DNA from: an uncultured Treponema sp.
Lineage (GTDB): Bacteria; Spirochaetota; Spirochaetia; Treponematales; Treponemataceae
NCBI GenBank assembly: GCA_947166355.1
Contig: CAMVDX010000003.1
Location: 143,675-207,674, forward strand
Direction: 5' to 3'
Length of the DNA stretch: 64,000 nucleotides
The number at the start of each line of letters is the position of its first letter. The first letter of the stretch is position 1. A program made the position numbers and the translations under genes. Below, piece by piece: positions 41,248-48,781 of this stretch. The notes under the pieces were generated by a model. That model made no database searches and had not been told where the DNA came from. It was given only the letters and a program-made list of their open reading frames with translations.

Positions 41248-43047
41248 TTAATTGATTTTCTTTTTTAGTTCTTCTAGTTTTTCTTTTGCTTCATCATCGC
41301 CCTCATCGACTGCGCGAGAGTACCACTTTATAGCCATTTCGTAATCGCCTGCGTGTCTATAGTAATCTCCAACTAATATCGGATAATAATTATTAAAATA
41401 TTCTTCTGCTTTTTCTTTGTCTTGTTTACAGACTTTTCCCTCATAGTAAAATGTACCGAGAAAAAAATATGCAACATCATCCTCTTCTTCTTCAACAGCT
41501 CGCTCTGCCCAATAAAAAGTTTTTTCCTCATCATCAGTTTCGTTGCCGTAGAAATCCATAATTACTGATGGGCAAGAACCTCGATCTGCACATATCTTGA
41601 AATATTCTTCAGCTTTTTCTTTGTCTTGCTTACAGACCTTTCCCTCATAGTAAAGTTTACCGAGTCTATATGCTGCCCCTTCAACCATGTATTCATCATA
41701 ATCATCCAAGTCAGTTACATTCTCAAAAAAGTATTTCAGATAATAAAAAGCTTCTTCTTTATCTACTCCTGTATCAAACCCATCAGAGTCTTCATAGAGC
41801 CCTAGCAATAATGCTGAATATCTTAACTTATATGTGGCATCTGCAATCTCTTCATCATCATAATCATTATGTTCATCCAATTCATCAATAAATCGCTTAT
41901 ACCAATAGAAGGCTTCATTATAGCTTTTATAATCATAATTGATATATATATTAAAAAAGAAGCTTCCTATATAATCTTTTCTATAACCACATTTTGCAGC
42001 TTGTTCAAACAATTGTTTTGCTTTCTCTTTGTCTTCTTCACAAACTATACCTCTATAATAATATACTCCTAGCCAATATGAAGAATCAGCAGTATATTTA
42101 TCAGTATCTTCCTAAATACTGCGCTTAAACCAATAAACTGCTTTTTCATCTTCTTCTTGTTCTTCATAAAAGCATCCTATTCTACCTTTACTAAAACCGT
42201 TATTTGCTGCTCTATTAAAATATTCTTCGGCTTTTTCTTTTTTTTCAAAGATATAGTTATTTACTCCAAATGTAAAATAATTAGAAATTGGTGAAAGTGG
42301 ATTATAGTAATTAAGGAAATAAGGATAAATACTGTTTTCTCCATTTTGAACTTCGTAACGATCTGCAAAATCTAGAATTGCAAGAATATCGTCTGATGGT
42401 TCTTTGTCATTAAAATCATTCCAATCGTAAATTTTGTTTGTACTATCATCATTATTAAATTCATAATCTTTTCCGAGATCTTCATAGCCTTTCAGATTCT
42501 CATCTTTTATTGTTTGTTTTATTTTGTCCAAGAATACTGAAGGTTCGTAAAAAGAAGTTTCATCCACTATAATGCATGGACTGTTTTCCAAGTTCGTTTT
42601 TAATTTATTCCAAAAATCAGTATCAGCATAGCCAACAAGATTAGTAATCAATACTTTATCTTTAAGCAGTGGATCGTTTGTTATCAAAAATTGATCATCG
42701 GACCACCAATAATATGTTATTATCTGAACATTCTGAGAAGTAATTCCTGCTTTTCTTGAAATAGTTTCTACCAGACAATCTACAGCGTTTAAAGAAGGTT
42801 CACTGACATAAGTGAAATATATTTCGGCTTCGATTTTTCCATTGACTTCTTTAATGATTAATTTTGAATCAGATTCATCATCATATCTTGAATTTTCTAC
42901 CTCATATTCATCGAATAACTCACGAGAATTCTCGTATAAATATTTATAAAGATCATTGCCAATTAACTTCTGTTCTTTTTTTAATGCTTCAAAGAACTCT
43001 TTTTTTTCACTTCTGAAAATACATTTTTGTTTACAATAATCTGCCAT
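41248..43047 (-). pseudogene. Sel1-repeat protein, paralogue 3, interrupted by an in-frame TAG
   Basis: One continuous frame of 600 codons is broken only by TAG at 42112-42114. Codons 1-311 hold the paralogous N-terminal domain (begins ADYCKQKCIFRSEKKEFFE) and the first Sel1 repeat. Directly after the stop the frame continues with EDTDKYTADSSYWLGVYYY and further Sel1 repeats to 41248. Without the TAG it would match the other two paralogues. It may make a 311-residue protein. TAG is used as a normal stop by neighbouring genes, so recoding is unlikely. Its leader has a hairpin and a pentanucleotide tract instead of the TTGCACCCTG element. Confidence 0.75.
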
Positions 43048-43090
43048 TTTTAATCTCCTTGTTTTATATTAATTATGATTCTTGATTTTA

Positions 43091-43130
43091 AAACAACTTT
43101 ACCCCCGGAGGCACTTCCCGTGGGGGTATA
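43091..43130 (-). promoter_or_regulatory. ACCCCC/GGGGGT hairpin element, copy 1
   Basis: TACCCCC (43100-43106) pairs with GGGGGTA (43122-43128). About 45 bases around it, including GATTTTAAAACA on one side, recur at 63871-63917. It lies about 45 bp upstream of the Sel1 paralogue 3 start. Confidence 0.7.
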
Positions 43131-43165
43131 TGATCAAAAGATTTTGAAGACATAATTAGTCTATT

Positions 43166-43200
43166 GAGTTGAGTTGAGTTGAGTTGAGTTGAGTTGAGTT
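43166..43200. repeat. Pentanucleotide tract (GAGTT)7
   Basis: Seven perfect GAGTT units lie about 120-155 bp upstream of the start at 43047, beyond the hairpin element. Slippage here would change promoter spacing, not a reading frame. Confidence 0.95.
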
Positions 43201-43333
43201 GAGAATTTTGCCGGATTGTTTGAAATCTTGCAAGTAGCTGACACGGTTTTCCTCTCTTTTAAGTAATTTAATTATATTATGGAAAATTGCAATTGTAAAG
43301 TTTAAATCTGGAAGCTTTACAATAAAGACGTAG

Positions 43334-43498
43334 CATGGATTGCTTCGCTGCGCTCGCAATGACAAACTAACAGATTGCAATGACGTACTAACAGATTGCA
43401 ATGACGTACTAACAGATTGCAATGACGTACTAACAGATTGCAATGACGTACTAGCAGAGCGTAATGGCGAACTAACAAATCGCAATGACGTGTTTGTT
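43334..43498. repeat. Family A repeat with derived 21-bp tandem units
   Basis: One family A copy (ATGGATTGCTTCGCTGCGCT followed by CGCAATGAC, from about 43335) runs into five to six imperfect copies of GCAATGACGTACTAACAGAT with one more base, each 21 bp. The array ends at the stop codon of the 43500-44744 gene. Together with 43201-43333 (AT-rich, no gene) it fills the gap. Confidence 0.85.
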
Positions 43499-43499
43499 T

Positions 43500-44744
43500 T
43501 CAGACTGACAACGCTTCGCAGCAATATTCTCGGGCATTCTGGCATTGCTGTAGAAAAAGTTGTTCGTCCAGCTGATCGTCTGTGTTTTCGTAATATGAGG
43601 CTGCAAGGTTTGTTCCAAGGTAGTCGCCCAGCATGTAGCCCAGGATGCCGCCGGCAAGACCTCCAATGATTGTTCCAATACCTGGCGCAATCAGACTTCC
43701 GATTTTTGCGCCGGCCATTGCCATGAGTTCACCGCCGGCAATGCCTCCAACCAGACCCGCGGTTTTGATGACAAAGGTCTGGTGATTTATGATTCCATTG
43801 TTCCAGTCTGAATAGACATCAACTAAATCTTTTATATCAAAAGCAATATCCAGTAAGCCCATAACAACAGGAACAAATTTTATGAACTTTGCATTTGCTG
43901 TGGTGCCAAGTTTATTTACAGTTCTTGTATTCATTTCATTTCTGATGGCGATTGCCTCTATAGAATTTGGGCCGCCACCTCTTGTGCTCACTCTGGGATT
44001 CGTTTTTATTTCATTCAGAGTTCTTGAAATTGCATACTCGCTGTAGCCCTGCTTACGCATCCGTGTACCAAGATTGTCAAATACAGAATCACGTACTCGT
44101 CTTTCATAAGGAGTAAGGCGGGCTGTAGATTTTTCCAGCAGCGGAATATCTGCGATGGTACGGGATGGCGTTACATCAAAAACATTATTAATGTTTCTTT
44201 TGCTGTTGGGAATGTTCTTGTAATTCAGGTCACGTTTGATATGGGTGCGCTGGATTTTAAGTCTGCCGTTTTCTATATTGACCCGGTCTACAAAACGGTT
44301 CAGGTTTACATCCTGCTGGGCCATGTTCATAAACTGCTGCATGTCTTTGCGTTGTGCCAAAGAAAGCCCTCGGTTTTCTTTAAGAGATTTCTGCAAGTCT
44401 TCTGTAATCCACTGGCGGCTCATCTGGGGAGTTCGCTTTTGCAAGGTAAGCTGAGCGTTGCCAGACTTTACTTCCTGAACGTAAATCTTTTTGATTCTAC
44501 CCTGGGCATCGCGTTTTATAAAGGCACCATCCAGGCCGTTTTTGCCGCCGTTATAGGTTGCCAGGTGCGAAACAGATTCTATCCCCTGGCCTGCCATAAA
44601 TTTTCTTGCAACAGCTTCCAGCGCAGGGCCTTTTACATTTGTGCTGAAGGAAGTACTCAACTTCTGATAATTTGAATAACTGTAAACTTTTGGGCTGCAC
44701 AACATTATTGCTGTAAGACAAAGGATTTTTGATTTACCTGTCAT
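43500..44744 (-). CDS. Secreted PD-(D/E)XK-like protein with glycine-zipper membrane domain; candidate toxin
   Basis: A 414-residue protein (start ATG 44744; AAGGGG lies ten bases upstream, while the in-frame TTG at 44753 has no room for a ribosome site). A signal peptide (KILCLTAIMLCSPKVYSYS) precedes a nuclease-like domain with the order E near residue 43, NGLDGAF, YVQEVKSGNAQL, and QMSRQWI. This is the E-D-(E-x-K)-Q pattern of PD-(D/E)XK toxins. A glycine zipper follows near residues 340-390 (GAKIGSLIAPGIGTIIGGLA), suited to membrane insertion. The gene overlaps the upstream membrane protein gene and shares an operon with a SUFU protein, a known immunity family. Confidence 0.6.
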   Translation of the reverse strand: MTGKSKILCLTAIMLCSPKVYSYSNYQKLSTSFSTNVKGPALEAVARKFMAGQGIESVSHLATYNGGKNGLDGAFIKRDAQGRIKKIYVQEVKSGNAQLTLQKRTPQMSRQWITEDLQKSLKENRGLSLAQRKDMQQFMNMAQQDVNLNRFVDRVNIENGRLKIQRTHIKRDLNYKNIPNSKRNINNVFDVTPSRTIADIPLLEKSTARLTPYERRVRDSVFDNLGTRMRKQGYSEYAISRTLNEIKTNPRVSTRGGGPNSIEAIAIRNEMNTRTVNKLGTTANAKFIKFVPVVMGLLDIAFDIKDLVDVYSDWNNGIINHQTFVIKTAGLVGGIAGGELMAMAGAKIGSLIAPGIGTIIGGLAGGILGYMLGDYLGTNLAASYYENTDDQLDEQLFLQQCQNAREYCCEALSV

Positions 44745-45876
44745 AATTATCAAGCCCCTTTTTACGTGTATTCAAAATTGCTTTTGAAACATTGAACTGC
44801 TGTGTCTGATCCAGTGTATTCCAAAGCTTCTGATAAAGCTGCTGATACAAAAAGTTAGTTGGTGTAAACAAAAGGCTTGTATCAATAGTTTCAAGTTTAT
44901 CTATAAGATTCTGTCTGAAAAATCCTGCGGACATTTTCTGGTATTCGCTTGGACCGCCCATTCCTAGAATGTTTTTCTGAGGAAGAGAGCTTTCCATAAC
45001 GATGTTGTCTTTGTTTATATCTTCAATAAGATTAATAGCCCATTCGTTGTAACCGGAAATCTTTTTGCTGTATTCAGAAACTGTATTGTCCTGAATTGTC
45101 TGTGAAAGTTCCTGGGCGAGTTCGGCGGCCTTTTCGTCACTGCCGTAAGCTGATAATTCCACAAGGGAATCTTCGAGAACTGAAAGATCTGGCTTTGCTC
45201 CAAACTCTTTATTGAAGTCCTTTAAGTTTCTTTCTGCAGTCTGCACGGCTTCGTTTTTTCTGGTCTCGTATTCTACATTCTGGATTTCTATGAGCTGGTT
45301 GTATTTTGAAATCATTGTTTCGATTTTTGAAAAATCCTGTGCAGTGTAAATCAAATCTTCAAGCGAAGTAACTGTCGCATCAACGTCCTTTGTCTGCGAG
45401 TATTCATACATTATTGCAAGATAATCAAGCTGATTTCTCAGGTCTAAAAGATTTTCATTTTGCGCTTCCTGAATCCAGGGAGGGGTTGTTCTGATATAAG
45501 AAAGATATTTTTCTGTGAGGGGCTGCGGATTTTCATAAAGCTGATTTGAAAATGCGGTCGCGGCTTCTGATTCAAGTCCTGAAAGCTTTGAAGAAAATTC
45601 TTCCGGAACAATTACGGGAAGTGCATCTCCAATCATGCGGCTAACAAAGGCTGTCTGATTATAGACATTGTCAGAAATTGCTTTCAGTGTTGTCTGCTGG
45701 GCAGCCAATTCTTTCAACATGTTGTTGTTTGAAGCTTCTAAAGTCTGATACAGGCTTGTTTCTAAAGTAGCAATTTTTTTCATGTTCTGGAAATTTAGAA
45801 TTGTAAGAATTACAAAGCCTCCTATTACGATGGACACAGAAAAAGCAAATGAAGAAATGATTAAACTCTTTTTCAT
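44734..45876 (-). CDS. Membrane-anchored coiled-coil protein
   Basis: A 380-residue protein with one N-terminal transmembrane helix (LIISSFAFSVSIVIGGFVILTI); the rest is almost entirely helical, probably extracytoplasmic. It resembles the ligand-binding half of a chemoreceptor or a secretion accessory protein but has no signalling domain. Its last codons overlap the start of the candidate toxin gene, so the two are translationally coupled. It lies 92 bp downstream of the SUFU gene, with a family B repeat between. A role in delivering or anchoring the toxin is an inference from position. Confidence 0.55.
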   Translation of the reverse strand: MKKSLIISSFAFSVSIVIGGFVILTILNFQNMKKIATLETSLYQTLEASNNNMLKELAAQQTTLKAISDNVYNQTAFVSRMIGDALPVIVPEEFSSKLSGLESEAATAFSNQLYENPQPLTEKYLSYIRTTPPWIQEAQNENLLDLRNQLDYLAIMYEYSQTKDVDATVTSLEDLIYTAQDFSKIETMISKYNQLIEIQNVEYETRKNEAVQTAERNLKDFNKEFGAKPDLSVLEDSLVELSAYGSDEKAAELAQELSQTIQDNTVSEYSKKISGYNEWAINLIEDINKDNIVMESSLPQKNILGMGGPSEYQKMSAGFFRQNLIDKLETIDTSLLFTPTNFLYQQLYQKLWNTLDQTQQFNVSKAILNTRKKGLDNYDR

Positions 45877-45900
45877 AAAAACTCCTGAAATATTTTATAC

Positions 45901-45963
45901 TGTCATCTCGAACTTGTTTCGGGATCTCATGCAGAAGAGATGCTGAAACAAGTTCAGCATGAC
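45901..45963. repeat. Palindromic repeat, family B
   Basis: TGTCATCTCGAACTTGTTTC..GGGATCT pairs with GCTGAAACAAGTTCAGCATG..ACA. It lies between the SUFU gene and the membrane coiled-coil gene. Confidence 0.85.
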
Positions 45964-45968
45964 ATTAC

Positions 45969-46649
45969 TTATTTACACCAATTCTTTCTCTTTACATCTG
46001 TCACAAAAGTAAACTCATCTGGATCAAACTTGCTGAACAATTCTGAAAGATCATTGTTCTTCTGGTAAACTTTTAGTTCTTCGGGATACAGCAGATAAAG
46101 CTGATGGAAAGAAATCTTTTTACCAAAAGCAAGTTTGAAAGGTTTTACAAACTTATCTTTCTTACTGTAGCTTTCCATCAGAATTGCGCTGTTCATTTCA
46201 GAATCAGGTGCAAATGGTTCTTCCTTTGTAAAAGTATGTCCGTAGCCGAAAACAAAATCATAGCAATATGGCGCAAGTGCAATTTCACAAAGAAGATTAA
46301 AAGGCCAGATCCACTTTTCTTCTGAAGAATTAAAGTTCCAGTCTTCTGGAAGATTGATAACATATTCTGCACGGTCGGTGTCGTCCTTTGTGTTACGGTA
46401 AGGCATGTTCATTTTGAAGGAGCCGGCACCTTTTGTTAAAAGTCTGTAAAATGGCTGCTCTTCTGTTGGAGCAATGATAAGGATTTCAATTTTTATTCCC
46501 TGCTGGTTATGAGGCTGGAAGCGATCAACAATCTTTCCATAAGTTTTTTCGATAAAGGCATCATACTTATTTGATTCCTTTTCTGAATAATCAAAAAGCT
46601 TTCCTTCATTCTGATATTCTTCTATTAGTTTAAAGTTATTGTTTTTCAT
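45969..46649 (-). CDS. SUFU (Suppressor of fused)-domain protein, probable immunity protein
   Basis: A 226-residue cytoplasmic protein. The SUFU fold is recognised from IEILIIAPTEEQPFYRLLT, AEYVINLPEDWNF, WIWPFNLLCEIA and FGYGHTFTKEEPFAPD, in the order of the family. In bacteria SUFU proteins are one of the commonest immunity families of polymorphic-toxin systems (comparative-genomic work). Here it heads an operon with the coiled-coil membrane protein and the nuclease-like secreted protein. A ribosome site (GGAG) precedes ATG 46649. Promoter copy 8 lies 92 bp upstream. Confidence 0.85.
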   Translation of the reverse strand: MKNNNFKLIEEYQNEGKLFDYSEKESNKYDAFIEKTYGKIVDRFQPHNQQGIKIEILIIAPTEEQPFYRLLTKGAGSFKMNMPYRNTKDDTDRAEYVINLPEDWNFNSSEEKWIWPFNLLCEIALAPYCYDFVFGYGHTFTKEEPFAPDSEMNSAILMESYSKKDKFVKPFKLAFGKKISFHQLYLLYPEELKVYQKNNDLSELFSKFDPDEFTFVTDVKRKNWCK

Positions 46650-46736
46650 ATTTGTTTTCTCCTTAGATTTTAACTTACTGCTCTCACGGTCTTGCCGTGG
46701 ATCACTTTATATTTATAAAATACGCTACTCGCAGGA

Positions 46737-47624
46737 TTAAAGCAGGGGGCAATTATTTCTCATTATAAATTCGCCGTAATAATTTTCTGGCAGCATTGAA
46801 ATCAGTTTGCTAAGTCCTTTAATGCCGTTAGCAATACAGACAGATTTTAATTCTTCGTTTTTCATAATGAAGTGCCAGAGCTCTTCAAGTTCAATCTTTT
46901 TATGATTATGACGGAAGTTGTCTACAGCATTTATTATTGTGCATGAATCAAGAGCCTGTTTGAATGCTGCTTTCTGGCTGGCAAAGATTTCGTAAAGCTT
47001 AAGAATGTTTGCGTTATTTTTGCCTTTTTCATTAAGCTCTACTCCATCAAAAAAATGCATTGTAGAAATTTCACGAACAACCTGTGTAAAAGCATCAAAA
47101 GTATTTTCTGCATTACCTTTAGCGGTCTGCTGCATAATATCATTTATATTTACCAGAACTTTTTTTGTCAGCTTAGACTGATATTCTGTATTAATCCAAT
47201 GTGTATAATAAATGATTGTTTCAATATTTTCACCAGACTTACCAACATTCAAAACCGGAATACAGATTTTGAACTTGTTCTGTGCAGGCAGATCAAGAAA
47301 AAGCACGACCTGTTCTTTTACAGATTTGTAGATTCCCAGAATAAGCTGAACAAGCGGCGGCATTTTATGAGCAGAACCAAAATCAATTTTGTTTGAAGTA
47401 AAAAGTGCGTCGTCATTAAATGAAAGATGAATAAACTGAAACGGTTTATTATAAGCATCACCGGCAAAACTTCCGCAAAGTTTTACAGAATCAAGATTGT
47501 AATAGCTGAGCGGAAAAAGATGATATTTTTCTGATTTAAGACTTGCCGAAGTCGCGCGGAGCTCCTGAAAGATTTCTTTATCTTCTTTCCAAGCTTCCGG
47601 AATATTAATTGATTTATTTAACAT
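46737..47624 (-). CDS. Hypothetical protein
   Basis: A 295-residue cytoplasmic protein of mixed alpha/beta content, beginning LNKSINIPEAWKEDKEIF. No membrane segment, signal peptide or catalytic motif was recognised, and the family is unknown. It has its own promoter element (copy 9, 80 bp upstream) and a good ribosome site (GGAG). Its C-terminal codons contain promoter copy 8 of the SUFU operon. Position suggests a gene of the same regulated set. Confidence 0.55.
   Translation of the reverse strand: MLNKSINIPEAWKEDKEIFQELRATSASLKSEKYHLFPLSYYNLDSVKLCGSFAGDAYNKPFQFIHLSFNDDALFTSNKIDFGSAHKMPPLVQLILGIYKSVKEQVVLFLDLPAQNKFKICIPVLNVGKSGENIETIIYYTHWINTEYQSKLTKKVLVNINDIMQQTAKGNAENTFDAFTQVVREISTMHFFDGVELNEKGKNNANILKLYEIFASQKAAFKQALDSCTIINAVDNFRHNHKKIELEELWHFIMKNEELKSVCIANGIKGLSKLISMLPENYYGEFIMRNNCPLL
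46741..46753 (-). promoter_or_regulatory. TTGCACCCTG promoter element, copy 8
   Basis: ATTGCCCCCTGCT on the minus strand (one base different) lies within the last codons of the upstream gene (NNCPLL) and 92 bp before the SUFU start. The -10 is less regular; TATTTTATAAAT begins about 24 bases after TTGCCC. An imperfect CACGG/CCGTG hairpin follows at about 46685-46700. Confidence 0.5.
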
Positions 47625-47703
47625 AATTTTTCTCCTGGTTATTTAAGTCTACAGAACAGCTTTACTGTCTTTATGACCTTAAAATAACCGGAGAAAATCT
47701 ACT

Positions 47704-47717
47704 GAACAGGGTGCAAT
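47704..47717 (-). promoter_or_regulatory. TTGCACCCTG promoter element, copy 9
   Basis: ATTGCACCCTGTTC on the minus strand, with GTTATT at spacing 22, then TTTAAGGTCATAAAGAC. It lies 80 bp upstream of the start at 47624. A short AACAGC/GTCTTTAT remnant of the leader element follows. Confidence 0.6.
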
Positions 47718-47769
47718 TTTTTAAGGAAAGCGAATAAATTCTAGATTTTGTCGTAAGAAAGTGCAATTA

Positions 47770-48219
47770 TTAATATTTTTTCCTATATCTAATCACTTCA
47801 GTAAACTCACCGTCAAAAGCATCTACATGCATTTTACAGTGATGTGGAACCACGGCTTTTTCCATTTTTTCACAGCCGCTGAAGGCTGATCCTTCTATAA
47901 CTAGAAGAGAGTCCGGCAGCTGAATTGAACCAAGAGATTTACAGCCAAGAAAAGCTTCTAACTCTATTGTCCTTAAATGACTGTCTTCTGCAAACTCTAT
48001 TTTTTCAAGGTTTACACAACCTCCGAATGCGCCGGTACTAATCTTATTCAGACAGGTTGGAAACTTTACAGAAGTAAGTTTACTGCACATACAGAATGCT
48101 TCCGGCCCGATACACCGAACTTCTTCAGGAATTACAAATGCACCTTCTTTTGTTTCCGGATATTTTATAAGAGTTGACATATCATCGCTGTAAATTACAC
48201 CGTCTCTTTCAATTGACAT
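47770..48219 (-). CDS. Small BspA-type LRR protein
   Basis: A 149-residue protein of four LRR_5 repeats (EEVRCIGPEAFCMCSKLTSV, LNKISTGAFGGCVNLEKIEF and two more). ATG 48219 (MSIERDG) is chosen since GGAG lies before it; a frame to 48258 lacks support. It looks like a shortened version of the larger LRR proteins nearby. It has no signal peptide. It could be the last gene of an operon begun by the small membrane protein at 48703. Confidence 0.7.
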   Translation of the reverse strand: MSIERDGVIYSDDMSTLIKYPETKEGAFVIPEEVRCIGPEAFCMCSKLTSVKFPTCLNKISTGAFGGCVNLEKIEFAEDSHLRTIELEAFLGCKSLGSIQLPDSLLVIEGSAFSGCEKMEKAVVPHHCKMHVDAFDGEFTEVIRYRKKY

Positions 48220-48357
48220 TGTTGTGCTCCTTGGGGTTTGTATAAAAAGAAAATACAAATATCAACAGGTACTGAAACTGTATTGTATGATAGATTAAAA
48301 TAAAATCAAAACTTACAAATCTGGCAAAGCAGTTTCAATCTGCAGTCTACTGTATTC

Positions 48358-48510
48358 TTACTCAAATATACTTAAAATTTCATCTTTAATATCTTTAAGG
48401 TCTAGCAGCATCAAACCGAACATACCTCTGATATTCCTCCAAAGCTTGTTCAATATCTTTGGTAACTTAAATTGAAAAAAGTATTTGAAAGTTCCTGATA
48501 AACGTCCCAT
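48358..48510 (-). CDS. Short hypothetical protein
   Basis: A 50-codon frame (begins MGRLSGTFKYFFQFKLPKIL) lying 13 bp after the tiny membrane protein gene at 48524. The N-terminal half is basic and aromatic, the C-terminal half acidic. The ribosome site is weak (GGATGG). It may be a small membrane-associated protein or a remnant. Confidence 0.35.
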   Translation of the reverse strand: MGRLSGTFKYFFQFKLPKILNKLWRNIRGMFGLMLLDLKDIKDEILSIFE

Positions 48511-48523
48511 AAATAAACCATCC

Positions 48524-48703
48524 TTATCGATCACCACTTGTAATGGCGCCTAGGAAGCCCAATACAATGCCAGCAATAAGACATGATTCGGGGATCTCAT
48601 CTTTTGAATTTAACCAGGTAAGATCAAAAAATACATTTGCAAAAATAACTCCAACAATAAAAACTATTACTCCAAGAATAAGCCATCTTTTCAAAAAATT
48701 CAT
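48524..48703 (-). CDS. Tiny membrane protein, paralogue B
   Basis: A 59-residue protein beginning MNFLKRWLILGVIVFIVG, with two hydrophobic helices and a loop containing DLTWLNSKDEIPESCLIAGI. The start has a strong GGAGG site. It is a paralogue of 53644-53820 (FFDYTWMDSRSDIPSGSLCV at the same place) and, more distantly, of 40897-41085. It is the first gene after promoter copy 10 (45 bp). Function unknown. Confidence 0.7.
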   Translation of the reverse strand: MNFLKRWLILGVIVFIVGVIFANVFFDLTWLNSKDEIPESCLIAGIVLGFLGAITSGDR

Positions 48704-48747
48704 ATTTTCCTCCTTTCGATAATCCTTTTATATTTCTTTTTTTATCT

Positions 48748-48760
48748 GAGCAGGGTGCAA
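48748..48760 (-). promoter_or_regulatory. TTGCACCCTG promoter element, copy 10
   Basis: TTGCACCCTGCTC on the minus strand, with TATAAA at spacing 22. It lies 45 bp upstream of the tiny membrane protein start at 48703. Confidence 0.65.
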
Positions 48761-48781
48761 CTTTGAATTTCCGGAAATTAA

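Noticed and set aside
36681..42114. Recoding of TAG as a sense codon (two in-frame TAGs followed by coding sequence)
   Set aside because: TAG ends clearly normal genes here, for example the ABC ATPase at 22644 and the 132-residue gene at 53854, so these cases are better read as mutation and deletion.
43156..43545. Protein-coding gene of 129 codons with QSVSTSL and NSTQL repeats
   Set aside because: It consists of translated 21-bp and pentanucleotide repeats, overlaps the end of the toxin gene and has no ribosome site.
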